Below, piece by piece: positions 11,322 through 33,639 of a stretch of 64,000 nt of DNA. The notes under the pieces are model-generated. The model saw only the letters and a list, made by a program, of their open reading frames with translations. It ran no database searches and was not told the DNA's origin. Location of the stretch: NCBI RefSeq assembly GCF_022267375.1, contig NZ_JAIZBH010000001.1:3300001-3364000 (forward strand), in the 5' to 3' direction. Each line of letters starts with the position of its first letter. Positions within the stretch are counted from its first letter, which is position 1. A program made the position numbers and the translations under genes. Source of the stretch: Leptospira sanjuanensis. Its GTDB lineage: Bacteria > Spirochaetota > Leptospiria > Leptospirales > Leptospiraceae.

Positions 11322-12314
11322 ATGATGAAGCAAAGAAAGTTAGGAGCACAAGGACCGCTCGTTTCCGAAATCGGTCTCGGTTGTATGGGAATGTCGGACT
11401 TTTACGGCACAAAGGAGACTCGAGACAGGGGCGAAAGCATTCGCACGATTCACGCCGCTCTGGATGCGGGAATCAATCTTCTGAACACGGGGGATTTTTA
11501 CGGGATCGGGCACAACGAGTTGTTGATTGCGGAGGCATTGAAGTCGGTCTCGAACCGACCGCTGATCAGCGTAAAGTTCGGGGCAATGAGAACTCCGCAA
11601 GGAGGGTTTACGGGTTACGACGCAAGACCCGCCGCGGTCAAAAATTTCGCCGCGTACTCTCTAACCCGACTCGGAGCGGAAGCGATCGACATCTATCAAC
11701 CGTCCCGCGTGGATCCGACCATACCGATCGAAGAAACGGTGGGCGCGATCAAAGAGCTGATCGAGGAAGGAAAAGTGCGTTATCTCGGATTATCGGAGGC
11801 TTCTCCCGAAAATATACGACGTGCGCATAAAATTCATCCCGTGACCGCGTTGGAGATCGAATACTCGTTGGCTACGAGGTTGATCGAAAAGGAAATTCTT
11901 TCCACAGCAAGAGAACTCGGAATCGGCATTGTCGCGTACGGAGTTCTGTCCAGAGGGCTTCTTACCGGAAAAATTTCGGGCCAACTGGAAAACGGAGATT
12001 TTAGAAATCATTCCCCTCGCTTTATGGGAAAAAACCTTGAATCCAATCTGGAGCGGGTCAATCTGCTTCAAGAACTCGCAAAGGAAAAAGGCTGTAGTCC
12101 CGCACAACTCGCGATCGCTTGGGTGCTTCATCAAGGAAACGATATCGTTCCTTTGATCGGTTCCACAAAGACGGGAAGTCTGAAAGAAAACTTAGAAGCG
12201 CTGAACATATCTCTCAACCGCGAAGAATTGAATCGAATCTCGGAAGCGTTTCCGGACGGTTCCTTCCAAGGAGAAAGATATCCCGCGCTTCAGATGCAGA
12301 CCGTAGCCAAATGA
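11322..12314 (+). CDS. Aldo/keto reductase
   Basis: 330 residues from ATG 11322 (AGGAG at 11309-11313); an upstream TTG inside the operator is rejected. Begins RKLGAQGPLVSEIGLGCMGMSDFYG, the AKR barrel start. Tetrad: Asp and Tyr in NTGDFYG, Lys in ISVKFG; the position usually occupied by His in LHRVDP is Ser here (QPSRVDP). NADP-binding end GSTKTGSLKENLEAL is intact. It probably reduces small aldehydes or ketones, or xenobiotics, with NADPH. It shares the operator-promoter with the TetR gene that starts 3 bases after its stop, so the pair looks like an inducible detoxification unit. Confidence 0.93.
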   Translation: MMKQRKLGAQGPLVSEIGLGCMGMSDFYGTKETRDRGESIRTIHAALDAGINLLNTGDFYGIGHNELLIAEALKSVSNRPLISVKFGAMRTPQGGFTGYDARPAAVKNFAAYSLTRLGAEAIDIYQPSRVDPTIPIEETVGAIKELIEEGKVRYLGLSEASPENIRRAHKIHPVTALEIEYSLATRLIEKEILSTARELGIGIVAYGVLSRGLLTGKISGQLENGDFRNHSPRFMGKNLESNLERVNLLQELAKEKGCSPAQLAIAWVLHQGNDIVPLIGSTKTGSLKENLEALNISLNREELNRISEAFPDGSFQGERYPALQMQTVAK

Positions 12315-12317
12315 TGT

Positions 12318-12917
12318 ATGCCCAGAACAGGCTTAACGCCGGACGAACTTTATAACAAGGCGCTCGATTCGACGGAGGAAGAAATCCGACGCAACGGAGT
12401 CGAACGTCTCAAGCTGACCGACATTGCAAGAGAGCTCAATGTCAGTCACGCGGCTCTCTATAAATTTTTTTCGGACAAACAGTCTCTTCTGGACGAGGTT
12501 TCCAAACGGTGGTTGGATAGAATCGATCGGGAATTGGAAAGAATTTCGAAACAGAATTCTCCGGTCGAAACGATCCTCACCGAATGGTTCACAACCTTAC
12601 ACACGATGAAACGGGAAAAGGTTCTTTCCGATCCGCGCCTATTCGGCGCGTTCAACCTCTCCGCCGAAAAAACGAGACCTTTTGTGGTTTCCCACCTCGA
12701 CCACATGGCAAAGCTGCTTGAAGACTTAGTACAAACGGGAATTTCAAACGGAACGTTTCATTGTTCGAACGCGAAAGAAGGAGCGAGAATTCTCTTCGAA
12801 GGAACCGCGTCCTTTCACCATCCTCGTTTGGTTTTGGAATCGATCGAAGAGGATCGCAGACAGGCGTTAGACGCTCTTTTGAAAACCTTGATTGCGGGTT
12901 TGAAATCGAAATCTTGA
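12318..12917 (+). CDS. TetR/AcrR family transcriptional regulator
   Basis: 199 residues. N-terminal helix-turn-helix at about residues 33-55: LTDIARELNVSHAALYKFFSDKQSLLDEV. The C-terminal helical ligand-binding domain is typical in length. It starts 3 bases after the aldo/keto reductase stop, so it is co-transcribed, and the palindrome at 11261-11301 is the likely target, giving negative autoregulation relieved by a small molecule. The ligand cannot be inferred. Confidence 0.93.
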   Translation: MPRTGLTPDELYNKALDSTEEEIRRNGVERLKLTDIARELNVSHAALYKFFSDKQSLLDEVSKRWLDRIDRELERISKQNSPVETILTEWFTTLHTMKREKVLSDPRLFGAFNLSAEKTRPFVVSHLDHMAKLLEDLVQTGISNGTFHCSNAKEGARILFEGTASFHHPRLVLESIEEDRRQALDALLKTLIAGLKSKS

Positions 12918-12960
12918 TCCGTTATTTACACAGACATCCCCCGCGACCGAAGATCCTCGC

Positions 12961-13014
12961 TCGAACACGAAGCGGAAAAATCCCCGCACTCGATTGACGC
13001 CGCAGGATTTTCCG
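12961..13014. terminator. Possible bidirectional terminator (weak)
   Basis: Between convergent genes there is GCGGAAAAATCC near 12972 and GGATTTTCCGT near 13003, complementary apart from one extra A. The loop is ~20 bases and there is no long T-run, so the call is tentative. Confidence 0.3.
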
Positions 13015-13049
13015 TTTACTCCATTTGAACTTTAGAATATATCACTATT

Positions 13050-14261
<1,212 letters not shown>

Positions 14262-14443
14262 ACAACACTCACTCTTTCTAATAAAACAACCAAATCGATT
14301 CTTTTTCTTTTCGATTTCCTCATTTTGAAATTTATTGAGCGATCGAAGTTGCGCCCCATAGGAAGCAACTTGCTGAGTTCAGAATACGAGATTTGAATCG
14401 CTTTTTTTCGGATCTTCTGCGAAACTTCAGAAAGGCCTTTTCG

Positions 14444-14923
14444 ATGAACCGTACATTCGTTCTTCATTCTTTATTGATTTTCTTTTTATGCGTCGCTGTT
14501 CCGAACCTGGGTTGTCTCGTTCGAGTGGATTGGGACGCAAACGAGAAGAATGTCAAAAAATCCCCTTCTCCCGATGCGTTTCCGACGGCGGAGGACGCAA
14601 ACCTTACGCAGGCGGAACGAGCGAAGCTGATAAGGGAAGGAAAGCTGACGCCTCTTTCTCCGGACGGCCTCTCATTGATTCACGGCCGAGATTCCGGTTT
14701 TTCCTACGAACACGCCTGCACGCAACTTCTTGCAAAGTGCCAGGGGAATTGTATGGAGGAATGGTATCCGTTCACGTCCATTTTCTTGCCGATCATCGGT
14801 TACAGAAGCGCGAAACAAAGACAATGTATGGACCGATGCAATCAATTCTGCAAACTTCCGAGTAGAATTCTTTCGGGAGAAACAAGCACAACTCCGACGA
14901 CTCCCGGCCCTCAAAGTCAGTGA
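14444..14923 (+). CDS. Hypothetical cysteine-containing lipoprotein
   Basis: 159 residues from ATG 14444 (AAAGG ten bases upstream); a TTG 51 bases earlier would spoil the signal peptide. The hydrophobic leader ends at PNLGC, a leptospiral-type lipobox. The mature part has six Cys in its second half ([25 protein letters not shown]), a spacing that suggests disulfides or metal binding, and a Thr/Pro/Ser-rich tail. I do not recognise the family. Divergent from the serine hydrolase. Confidence 0.7.
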   Translation: MNRTFVLHSLLIFFLCVAVPNLGCLVRVDWDANEKNVKKSPSPDAFPTAEDANLTQAERAKLIREGKLTPLSPDGLSLIHGRDSGFSYEHACTQLLAKCQGNCMEEWYPFTSIFLPIIGYRSAKQRQCMDRCNQFCKLPSRILSGETSTTPTTPGPQSQ

Positions 14924-15102
14924 GGTCCAATCAAAAATCCTAATATACCTTTCACCCTCTTAAAACCCTAAAAAAACGACGTTTTTTATACCGTTCCAAT
15001 TTTAATTCCGAAGAGATTCTTATAATTATCATTTCCGTTTAACGGTTAAAAATTTCTTGCCATTTCCGACAAATCGCCGATGATTTCCTACCTGGAGAAA
15101 AC

Positions 15103-15435
15103 ATGGCCGACTCAAAAGAAATCGTCGTATTTACAACGCTAAGCGATCGGGATCTCGCGGAGATTCAGATTTCAGAAATGCTTCAGGAAGGAATCATCAT
15201 ATCGGGAACGATTTTTCCCGAAGTTACGTTGATGTATCAGTGGGACGGAAAGATCGCGATGGATACGGAAAACAAGATCATGATTAAGGCGAGATCGGAT
15301 CAATATCCTAAAATCGAAGAATTCATCATGAAACATCACCCATACCTCGCTCCGGAAATCATCCGTCTCGACGTAAGTTTCGGAAGCGAGAACTATCGTA
15401 AATTCATTAAAACGAAGATCGATAAGGCGGGTTGA
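15103..15435 (+). CDS. cutA: CutA-like divalent-cation tolerance protein
   Basis: 110 residues, usual for CutA (trimeric ferredoxin-like fold). It matches along the whole length: IVVFTTLSDRDLAEIQISEMLQEGIIISGTIFPEVTLMYQWDGKI, then KIMIKARSDQYPKIEEFIMKHHPYLAPEII. The usual catalytic-looking block 'CVN' of the classical proteins is IIS/GTIF here, so it is a divergent member. GGAG precedes the ATG. Its role, linked to copper tolerance in E. coli, is poorly understood generally. It converges on the rhomboid gene with only 7 bases between stops. Confidence 0.82.
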   Translation: MADSKEIVVFTTLSDRDLAEIQISEMLQEGIIISGTIFPEVTLMYQWDGKIAMDTENKIMIKARSDQYPKIEEFIMKHHPYLAPEIIRLDVSFGSENYRKFIKTKIDKAG

Positions 15436-15442
15436 TCGGCTC

Positions 15443-16045
<603 letters not shown>

Positions 16046-16061
16046 GATAAATTCCTTTGTG

Positions 16062-18062
<2,001 letters not shown>

Positions 18063-18064
18063 AA

Positions 18065-18733
18065 CTACGAAAGTTTTTTCTTGGCGTTGAACTGAGCCTG
18101 TTTTCTATCTTCGAGAATTTCCAGATCGAGTTCGTCGAAGAGTTTCTGCATCACCATCATGCCGCGCATGAGAGTCGCGGTGGAGGAGAATTTTCCCCGT
18201 TCGATGTCCTGTTCCAGATTCAATTCTTTGAGGTTATTTATAATTTTGATGAAGAGCGTTTTATCCCGGTCGATGGAATATTCCACTTCGACCTCGGTTC
18301 CGTCCCCGTATTTTACCGCGTTTTCCACTGCTTCCAACGCGCCGATGCAAAGATCGATGACGATGTCCTCGGGAGTTCCCTGAGTTTTTAAAAAGAATTC
18401 GAGACGACTTCGGACGTATTGCATCGGCTGAAACGCGATCTTGCCGAGTAGAACATAACTGTCCTTAGACGGGAATTTTTTTCCCTGGATTTGATCGGGA
18501 TGAATGTGAAATTCCTTCGCGTTGAACTTGCTGCGTTTCACGGTTCCCGAATCTACGAAACCTTCTAGGATTTCGGAGACGACCGAATTTTCGATATCGG
18601 GTTCGTCCTTGAATTTGCGGAGAGTTTCCATCCGAATCCACGCGAAAAAATCGTTCACGGAGCCGGTCAACCCCTGAGAAAGCATCGACTGAATCTGCTT
18701 TTCGATTTCTTCTCGAGAAAGATGGAAGCTCAT
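18065..18733 (-). CDS. RsbW-like ATP-binding (HATPase) regulator
   Basis: 222 residues. The N-terminal ~100 residues have no recognised domain. From ~120 the HATPase_c_2 fold appears: N-box [19 protein letters not shown], then the strand [20 protein letters not shown] and a degenerate lid/G region ([22 protein letters not shown]). It resembles anti-sigma kinases (RsbW/SpoIIAB) more than sensor kinases, as it lacks a DHp helix and response-regulator partner. It may phosphorylate a STAS protein. Stop is 2 bases before uvrB, so they are co-transcribed, though a functional link with repair is not implied. Confidence 0.75.
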   Translation of the reverse strand: MSFHLSREEIEKQIQSMLSQGLTGSVNDFFAWIRMETLRKFKDEPDIENSVVSEILEGFVDSGTVKRSKFNAKEFHIHPDQIQGKKFPSKDSYVLLGKIAFQPMQYVRSRLEFFLKTQGTPEDIVIDLCIGALEAVENAVKYGDGTEVEVEYSIDRDKTLFIKIINNLKELNLEQDIERGKFSSTATLMRGMMVMQKLFDELDLEILEDRKQAQFNAKKKLS

Positions 18734-18752
18734 ACTTTATCCATTGGAGTGT

Positions 18753-19240
<488 letters not shown>

Positions 19241-19244
19241 CGGA

Positions 19245-22497
<3,253 letters not shown>

Positions 22498-23283
22498 ATG
22501 CGACAACTTCCCCTTTCCGTTTGTATCATAACACTCAACGAAGAAGACAATTTAGAGCGTTGTCTAAAACCTCTTGATTTCGTTTCGGAAATCATCGTTG
22601 TCGATTCCGGTTCCAAAGACAAAACCGTAGAGATCGCCAAAAAGTATAAGGCAAAAGTCCACAAAAAGAAATTCGACGATTACGTATCGCAAAAGAACTT
22701 CGCGTTATCCTTGGTCAAAAACGAATGGGTTTTAACGCTCGACGCGGACGAGGAAGTTTCACCCGATCTCAAGGTAGAAATTCTTAGTTTATTCGCGAAC
22801 GGCCTTCCGAGCGGGGACGGTTATTCGACTCCCCGATTGACTTGGTATTTGGGAAAATGGATTCGTCACGGCGGATGGTATCCGAATCGACGCATCCGCT
22901 TGTTTCAAAAATCCAAGGGCAAATTCGGAGGCGGTCTCGTGCACGAGACCGTTCAAGTTTCCGGAATATGCAAAAAACTGAATTCTCCCGTATATCATTA
23001 TTCGTATAGGAATATCGGGGATCATATCCGTTATATCAATTCGTATTCCGAGTTAGGCGCCCAGGAAAAATTCCGCGCGGGGAAAACGAGCGGCCTGTTT
23101 CACGCCTTTATGGAAGGGTTTTACAAGGCGTTCTGGATGTATGTGATCCGGTTCGGATTTTTGGACGGAAAGCAGGGTTTCGTTCTGGCGCTCTTCGGAT
23201 TCTATTATAATTTCTTAAAGTATATCAAGTTGTACGAGTTGAGTCTGAAAAATGAAAAACGCCTCGACTCAACCAAAAATTAA
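22498..23283 (+). CDS. Family 2 glycosyltransferase (WaaE/KdtX-like)
   Basis: 261 residues. GT-A fold with ITLNEEDNLERCL, DSGSKDKT, DADEEVSPDL, then TPRLTWYLGKWIRHGGWYPNRRIRLFQ and the acceptor-side VHETVQVSG. This group acts in lipopolysaccharide core assembly (for example beta-1,4-glucosyl transfer to heptose). It ends in a hydrophobic amphipathic tail that probably binds the inner membrane. It begins on the base after the stop of the HATPase gene. Confidence 0.9.
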   Translation: MRQLPLSVCIITLNEEDNLERCLKPLDFVSEIIVVDSGSKDKTVEIAKKYKAKVHKKKFDDYVSQKNFALSLVKNEWVLTLDADEEVSPDLKVEILSLFANGLPSGDGYSTPRLTWYLGKWIRHGGWYPNRRIRLFQKSKGKFGGGLVHETVQVSGICKKLNSPVYHYSYRNIGDHIRYINSYSELGAQEKFRAGKTSGLFHAFMEGFYKAFWMYVIRFGFLDGKQGFVLALFGFYYNFLKYIKLYELSLKNEKRLDSTKN

Positions 23284-23343
23284 ACTCGGCAACGATCAGG
23301 CGAAAACAATCTTCAAATCAAAACCGCAATTCAGGACAAACCG

Positions 23344-24606
23344 ATGTATTCGAAATCAATCGCAACGACGTTAATCGCTCTTATAATGACGTCCCTTCCC
23401 TTGTTTTCCCAAAACGAAGAAAAGTGCGTTTCGGGGGATTGTAAAAACGGCAAAGGAGTCTTAATCGATAAGGAAGGCGACAAGATCAAAGGTTCGTTTG
23501 TAAACGGGAAGCTTGAAGGCTTCGGTGAGATCGAGTTTAAAAACGGCGCAAAATTTTTCGGAGTTTTTAAGAACGGCGAAAAAAACGGAAAAGGAAAGTT
23601 AATTCTTCCGGAAGATAAAATCGAATACGATGGGGAATGGATCGCAAACGGAGTTTGTATCACCGGCGATTGCCTCAACGGCTCGGGCACGTTGAGAAAA
23701 TTCTATCCGAACCTGAACGAAACCTGCGACTTTTCAGGAACCTTTTTATCCGGTAAAATCAACGGGAAGGGAAAATACCTCTGCACGGACAAGGAAGCCT
23801 ATGATGGAGATATGAAGGATTCCAAACCGCACGGAACCGGGATTATATCTTATTCGGACGGTAAAAAATACGAAGGAGAATTTCAAAATTCCGAATATGA
23901 AGGAAAGGGAATATTTACTTGGAAAGCGGAAGATACGGAATGCGTTTTTCACGGCACCTTCAAGAAGAACAAAAGGTACGGCAAGGGTTTTTATACCTGT
24001 AAGGACGGAGAAAAATTCGAAGGTCTGTATGCGGACGATTTGCCTAACGGAAAAGGAAAACTCACCGATCCGGACGGAAGCAAATACGAAGGAGATTTTA
24101 AAGACGGGCGTCCTCACGGAAAAGGTACACGTTATGATTCTTCGGGAACCGTCACGGAAACCGGAATATTCAAAAATGGTTATAGACATTTCAAAGTCCC
24201 TACGTTCGATTTCATAGAGAAAACATGGGCCAAGCCGGAAAAATGGTTCGGAGGAAGTTTAGAAAAGACTCAAGTGCTCTTTATGGAATATCTTGCAAAT
24301 CCCGATCTCTCCACGTTTCAAATCGCGGACGAAGGTCCAGAACTTTCCGATCTAAATCCAAATAAGACGTACGTTGAAGCGCGCGTAAGCGGGTTTTACG
24401 GAACGATCATCCTTTGCATCGATAAAAAATACGAATCGGCAATGGACAAGTTTCTTACAAAACCTTTGGTGATCATCGAGTTTGACGGAAGAATCGTGGG
24501 CTATTATGATGATTCGGACAAGCTACTGAATAAAAAATTGATCGTGGACGTTGAAAACGTCTCAAGAATGGGATATCTTGAAATTCCGGTGAAGAAGAAA
24601 GACTGA
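23344..24606 (+). CDS. Exported MORN-repeat protein
   Basis: 420 residues. Signal peptide (KSIATTLIALIMTSLPLFSQ). Residues ~25-285 hold about ten MORN repeats of the form GKGxLxxxDGxKYEGDF, some with Cys insertions (CVSGDCKNG, CITGDCLNG, ECVFHG) that may form disulfides. The C-terminal ~130 residues are a different, unrecognised domain with Tyr/Asp-rich beta pattern. MORN proteins often bind phospholipid or scaffold the envelope; an outer-surface or periplasmic role is inferred. Gene stands alone. Confidence 0.88.
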   Translation: MYSKSIATTLIALIMTSLPLFSQNEEKCVSGDCKNGKGVLIDKEGDKIKGSFVNGKLEGFGEIEFKNGAKFFGVFKNGEKNGKGKLILPEDKIEYDGEWIANGVCITGDCLNGSGTLRKFYPNLNETCDFSGTFLSGKINGKGKYLCTDKEAYDGDMKDSKPHGTGIISYSDGKKYEGEFQNSEYEGKGIFTWKAEDTECVFHGTFKKNKRYGKGFYTCKDGEKFEGLYADDLPNGKGKLTDPDGSKYEGDFKDGRPHGKGTRYDSSGTVTETGIFKNGYRHFKVPTFDFIEKTWAKPEKWFGGSLEKTQVLFMEYLANPDLSTFQIADEGPELSDLNPNKTYVEARVSGFYGTIILCIDKKYESAMDKFLTKPLVIIEFDGRIVGYYDDSDKLLNKKLIVDVENVSRMGYLEIPVKKKD

Positions 24607-24648
24607 TATGATTCCGCGTTAAACGCGACTCGATCTAATTTCCAAAGA

Positions 24649-24674
24649 GAAGGGATAAACGACCGTAATCGAAT

Positions 24675-24688
<14 letters not shown>
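24649..24688. terminator. Possible bidirectional terminator at convergent genes
   Basis: GAAGGGATAAA (24649-24659) pairs with TTTAATCCCTTC (24674-24685), with one bulged base, between the MORN gene and the end of the membrane-protein gene; TTT follows. Overlaps the stop of the latter. Weak T-run. Confidence 0.35.
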
Positions 24689-25092
<404 letters not shown>

Positions 25093-25272
25093 CGGGAATT
25101 GTCTTTTAGTCGACTCATTTTACGACTCGTTCTAAAACTTGCTTCTTTTGGAGCAAAAAAGTCTAAAGCTCCGAGCCGACCCGCTCTCTTTTATAAGAAA
25201 CGAATCGAAGAGATAAAAGTTTCCGAGACCTCAAACGGAAAAAGCGCAACTCCAAAAAAGAGAAAACCAAGT

Positions 25273-26145
25273 TTGAACCAGAAAACAAATCAGCACACTA
25301 AGACTTTTGGTATAGTCGGATTTCCGCTTTCACACTCACTTTCACCGCTCATTCACAATTCAATTTATAGGGACAGGGGGATCGATGCTTCCTATCTCGT
25401 TTTTGAAACGCCCGAACTGAATTCGCAAACGATCCGAAACTTTAGGGATTCCGGAGTTCTCGGGCTGTCCGTTACCATTCCCCACAAGGAAAAAGCCTTC
25501 GCTCTCGCGGACAAAGCCGACGACGCTTCGGCGATCATGAAAGCCTCGAATACGCTTCTCATCGGACCGGACTCGATTAACGCGTATAATACGGACGGAG
25601 AAGGCGCGTATCGATCCATTTTAGAATGGGCGCCGGAATCCATACGGAAAGGAAAAACCGTCATACTTGGAAGCGGCGGAAGCGCGCGCGGAATCGCATA
25701 CAGCCTCGCGGCTTCCGGAAAAATCAGCGACTTGATTCTCTGTTCGAGAAACGAAACGACCGGAAACGAAATCTGTGCGTTGATCGCGGAACACACAAAC
25801 GTAAAAACCGAATACGTCTCGCCCGACGCGATATTAAACCGAAGCGAGGAAATCTCGTTAGTCGTTCATACTACCCCGCTCGGAATGAAAGGACAATCGC
25901 CCGGTCCTTTTTTACCCGGAGAATTTTTCACATCTTCCATGACTCTTTTTGACATCGTCTATAATCCGCTCGAAACGCCGCTCGTAACGACCGCAAAAAA
26001 AAACGGAGCTAAGATTATTCCCGGCTCCGAAATGTTATTGTATCAAGCGATGAAGCAGTTCGAACTTTTTACGGGAATATCACCTAACGCGGAAGATGTG
26101 ATTAAAACGAGAGAACGTTTGTCTCACGCACTCGCAAATCGATGA
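25273..26145 (+). CDS. aroE: Shikimate dehydrogenase
   Basis: 290 residues from TTG 25273, chosen because the family begins near [18 protein letters not shown]; the frame stays open far upstream but that part overlaps a minus-strand gene. Substrate Lys in [12 protein letters not shown]-binding [22 protein letters not shown] and TTPLGM all present; ends [15 protein letters not shown]. Reduces 3-dehydroshikimate to shikimate in aromatic synthesis. Stop overlaps the folC start by ATGA. Confidence 0.93.
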   Translation: MNQKTNQHTKTFGIVGFPLSHSLSPLIHNSIYRDRGIDASYLVFETPELNSQTIRNFRDSGVLGLSVTIPHKEKAFALADKADDASAIMKASNTLLIGPDSINAYNTDGEGAYRSILEWAPESIRKGKTVILGSGGSARGIAYSLAASGKISDLILCSRNETTGNEICALIAEHTNVKTEYVSPDAILNRSEEISLVVHTTPLGMKGQSPGPFLPGEFFTSSMTLFDIVYNPLETPLVTTAKKNGAKIIPGSEMLLYQAMKQFELFTGISPNAEDVIKTRERLSHALANR

Positions 26146-27512
26146 ACTCAACGTCGCATTCCGGTTTTTTCGAATTCATCGAAGGACTTTCCAACTTGGA
26201 AAAGACGAGAAATTTCAACGTTTTTACCGGTTATTCCCTCGAGCCCTTCGCAAACGTTCTTTCAAAATACGGTTTCGATCGAAGAAACGCTTCCACCCTT
26301 TGCAGAATTTCCGTAGTGGGAACGAACGCCAAAGGTTCGATCACGCATTTTTTGGGAGAATTTTTCAGGCTTTCCGGATTCAAAACGGGACTCTATACTT
26401 CTCCGCATCTTATCTCTCCCTTGGAAAGAATCCGAATCGGATCGCAAAACGAAAACTTCCGCGAAGTCGAAGAGCGGGAACTCGACAAAATGTTAAGCGA
26501 ATGGAAAACCGAAGGCGCCGAATCCGATCTAAAAACCTTTTCCTTTTTTGAACTCTTTACCCTTGCCTCCTTTTTCTTTTTCGAAAAAGAATCAGTCGAA
26601 ATTCAAATTTACGAAGCGGGACTCGGAGGAAGACTCGACGCGACCAAACTCTGCAACCCGGATGTCGTAGTTTTGGGAAGCATCGGATTCGATCATAAAG
26701 AAATTTTAGGAAACACAAAACTACAAATCCTACAGGAGAAGCTCGGGATCTGCGGCTCCGATACGAAATCGCTTTTTGCGATCGAACCAAAAGAACCGGA
26801 ACTTGACGAAAAAATCCGGGAGTTCTGTTCGCAAAACGGGATCGAATGTTTTATTTTTTCGCAGACCCCGGTCGAAGGGGACTATCTTTCCCGAAACAAA
26901 AACTTCAGTTATCAAGTATTTCAGAATATTCTAAACTTAGAATTATTTAGGGAAATAGACGAAGGGAACAAATACGAAATCGATCTCGCAAACAAGCGTA
27001 AAACGGAACTGGAATTTCACCCCGACTTTCCGATCAAACTCGAAAACAGATTTATAAAACGTCCGTTTTCTTATTACGAAGGTCGAATATCGTTTCCACC
27101 CGGAAGATTGGCCGTTCTTCGAGATTCCCCTCTACTCGTGTTTGATCCGGCTCATAACCCTGACGCGTTTTTCGAAACATTACGAAGTCTGAAAGCCGCC
27201 TATCCGAAATCGCGATTTCAAGTGCTCGCGGGAATCTTAAAGGACAAAGACGGAAACGGAATCGTGGAAATTCTCCGAACGGCAAAAGCCCAATCCGACA
27301 TTACGGACTTTCGGATTCTCGCAGAAGCCGAATTTTCTATTCCAGCGAATTGTTTGCCCGAAGAGACGTTGAATCGATCGCAGTTTCAAGAAAGAATTCT
27401 TTCCGCTACTCGGACGCAGGAACCGATTTTGATTTTGGGAAGTTTTCGATTGTTTCCGATCGTGAAAGAACTGCTCGATAAAAACAAAACGGATCGAGAA
27501 GGAAAAGGCTGA
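26142..27512 (+). CDS. folC: Bifunctional folylpolyglutamate synthase/dihydrofolate synthase
   Basis: 456 residues. Mur-ligase ATP loop [20 protein letters not shown] (GKGS becomes AKGS), [14 protein letters not shown], and [34 protein letters not shown] appear in the family order; the C-terminal domain carries [10 protein letters not shown]. Adds glutamate to dihydropteroate or folate. Overlaps aroE by 4 bases, so they are coupled. Converges on the PEGA-protein gene with a 5-base gap. Confidence 0.93.
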   Translation: MNSTSHSGFFEFIEGLSNLEKTRNFNVFTGYSLEPFANVLSKYGFDRRNASTLCRISVVGTNAKGSITHFLGEFFRLSGFKTGLYTSPHLISPLERIRIGSQNENFREVEERELDKMLSEWKTEGAESDLKTFSFFELFTLASFFFFEKESVEIQIYEAGLGGRLDATKLCNPDVVVLGSIGFDHKEILGNTKLQILQEKLGICGSDTKSLFAIEPKEPELDEKIREFCSQNGIECFIFSQTPVEGDYLSRNKNFSYQVFQNILNLELFREIDEGNKYEIDLANKRKTELEFHPDFPIKLENRFIKRPFSYYEGRISFPPGRLAVLRDSPLLVFDPAHNPDAFFETLRSLKAAYPKSRFQVLAGILKDKDGNGIVEILRTAKAQSDITDFRILAEAEFSIPANCLPEETLNRSQFQERILSATRTQEPILILGSFRLFPIVKELLDKNKTDREGKG

Positions 27513-27517
27513 TTCTT

Positions 27518-29097
27518 TTAAAAGCGAAAATTGAACTTCGCGTAAGAATCGATCTCGATGATCTGTCCCGGGATCGCATACGGATTGTTGACCCGTTTCG
27601 GGGCGACGCCCACGTCCAAGGTTTCCTCGTCCAAACCGAGCCAATAAAACGTTGCGGCGAAAATCAACATCGCTGCCATTCCGTAAACCATCACTCCGCC
27701 CGTCAGGCCTTCGTGTCTTCCGAAGTTACCGGCCAACTTTTGATATTTACCCGCGTCATGATTCGTTTCACGGATGATCCTTTCCTGATACAAATACATT
27801 CCGATAAACGCGTCCTGCGAAACAACGTTAGCCGATAAGTACAACGAAGTCAAACTGACTTGAGAACGCGCGCGATCATAAAGATCGTTGGCCTTTAGGT
27901 TGAAGTAATAATAACCCGCGTAAAACAAAAGCGTCCCGTATAAGGAATAGATCGAGAAATCGTTGTATGAATGATCTAAAAACACGTTTTGTTTATTTTT
28001 GTAATAGGAGACGCTGTCGCCTTGTCTCAAATTCAGATCGAGTTTTAACTCTTCGTCCTTTTTCACCTCGACGCCTTTTAGTAAATCGACATGTCCTTCC
28101 ATGGACAAACGAAGTCGGTTGAATCCCGTTTTGACTCGGACATTCTGCAACGGAGTTTTTCCTAAAAACTCGGAGCCGAGATATACGTTTGCTCCTTCCG
28201 GATTCGAAGTCACGGAAATCAAACCTTCTCTCGGAGTTTTGGAAAGAATCATTTCGAAACTTCCTCCCTCCTGAACGGAAACTCGTTGCTCGCGACTTTG
28301 AAACCCGTCCATGTAATACTTGATGACGTGGTTACCCGGAAGAAGGTCCGATTTTTGAAGCGGAGTTTTACCGAGAAATTGTCCGTCCAAAAAAACCAAA
28401 ACTCCGTCCATGGTTCCCGATTTAAAGGAGAATGAAACCGTATTCTTTCCGATAAGTTCCTTTTTGATCTCGCCGATTAAACCGTCCAACTCTTGATAAG
28501 AGCGTCTAACGCTAGTTTTGACTCTGAATTCTTTTCGGGAAGCGTCCTTCGAAGATCTCAGGATGAGTTTGAGTTCCATCTGCGAATCGCTCTTCTTCTC
28601 GTAGGTTCCCGCAAGATGGTAAAAACATCCCTGCTTCTTTCCCGATAAAAAGAGCGTGCTGTCTTCGGGAGGAACTTCGTCTTGAACGTATTCCGTTTTT
28701 AACGTCAGAAAGCGCGGATCTTTTTCGGGAGAGGTTTCCTTTGCGTTCTTGACCTGTTCCAGGATATCCCCGTCCCATTCTCCCTTCTTCAACTTCTCTC
28801 TTCCGGTCGGTTTTCCGAATCCGTGTTGAGCGCTGGTCGGAATTACGTCCGGATCGAAAATCTGAAACAGATTCTTTAAGCCGGAATACAGAACACCGCC
28901 GTATCCTTTGCTGAGATAGTCGATGTTCGCGTCCGCGTTCTGATTTTTGAGCGGGAAAACGCAGAGTTTCCGTTCGGTTTCGAACGTGATTCTTTCCCTC
29001 ATACCGGCTTCGGGAAAACGATAATAATCGTCGATCCCTTGCGCGGAAATTCCCATACTCAAAATCGCTAATATTAGAATAAATGCAAATACTCGAA

Positions 29098-29101
<4 letters not shown>
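27518..29101 (-). CDS. Exported protein with two PEGA domains
   Basis: 527 residues from ATG 29101; an upstream extension runs through the permease gene. Signal peptide [25 protein letters not shown] repeats at about 265-330: [18 protein letters not shown] and [23 protein letters not shown]. The N-terminal part has an unassigned domain ([34 protein letters not shown]), which resembles TolB-like N-terminal domains involved in binding. One hydrophobic stretch near 465-480 ([22 protein letters not shown]) probably anchors it. The start overlaps the permease stop by 4 bases, so it is the last gene of that operon. Confidence 0.78.
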
Positions 29102-29849
<748 letters not shown>

Positions 29850-29850
<1 letters not shown>

Positions 29851-30743
29851 CAAGAAAGGCCCTCCTTTCCGGTAAGATTTTCCTGAAACCGTAAAGAGAT
29901 TCTGCTGAACAGATAGAACGTAAGGCCGCTGTAAAACAAAAGCGCGCTCAACAATTCGGCGTCCATCGTCTGAATCGCGTAATACATGGACTTGCCGATT
30001 CCGGGGAAAAAGAAAATCTCCTCCACGATCATCGCTCCGGAAAGAAGCGAACTGAAATCGAGCAGAATCAAAACCGCGAGCAAAGGAAGAATCTTCAACA
30101 ATACATGATTCCATAATATTCTATTTTTAGAATATCCTCGCGCGCGAAGAACCTTGGCATACGGAGATTTTAATTCGATTTCGGCGAGACTAAGGGCAAA
30201 CTGATAGATTCTCGCCCAAACCCTCGAACCCAAAGCGATTCCGGGAAGAATCACATACGTCGTATTTCCGTTTTCGTAACCGCCCGGCGGAAACCATTCC
30301 AACTGAACGAAAAAGACCAAAAGCAAAATCACCGCTACCACGAATACGGGCGTGGACAGGATCAAGTTGCTCAGAAACAGAAACGCCCTTCTCGAAACGC
30401 TTTCCTCGTTTTTGGAAACGACCAACGCGATCGCGATCGCCAAAAAACTTCCCCAGCCTACGGAAAAGACCGCAAGGTGCAGGGTCGGAAGGACTCTGGA
30501 GGAAATATGTTTCCACACCGATTCTCCCGAAGCGGTCTTGCCGGGTTGAAAAGTTAGAATTCCTTTCACAAAGGAAAGAACCTGAGACGGAAAGGTTTTT
30601 CGTTCCAGAAAGGATTCTTCCTTGGAAACGGAGGAATCGGCGTAGAGATATTCCTTATTGATGGAACGCAGATGTCCGAAAAGGACGGAGAAAAAAATTA
30701 ATGCGACAAGAAATAGAAAGAACCTGGAGATTTCCCCCTGCAC
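29850..30743 (-). CDS. Oligopeptide-type ABC transporter permease (DppB/OppB-like)
   Basis: 297 residues. Six helices with a long periplasmic loop after TM1 (residues ~30-75). The EAA loop is SPYAKVLRARGYSKNRILWNHVLLKILPLLAVL; the end is IVEEIFFFPGIGKSMYYAIQTMD, characteristic of DppB/OppB. Forms a heterodimer with the OppC-like protein. Starts 2 bases after the stop of ptsN-like gene. Confidence 0.88.
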
Positions 30744-30745
30744 GA

Positions 30746-31207
<462 letters not shown>

Positions 31208-31293
31208 ACGAGAGCCCCTGACTCCGTTCGGATTTCTTTTTTTTGTCCGCGTTTGTTACGATACGAGATCATCATTCTAACCACAAATTCGAA

Positions 31294-33639
<2,346 letters not shown>

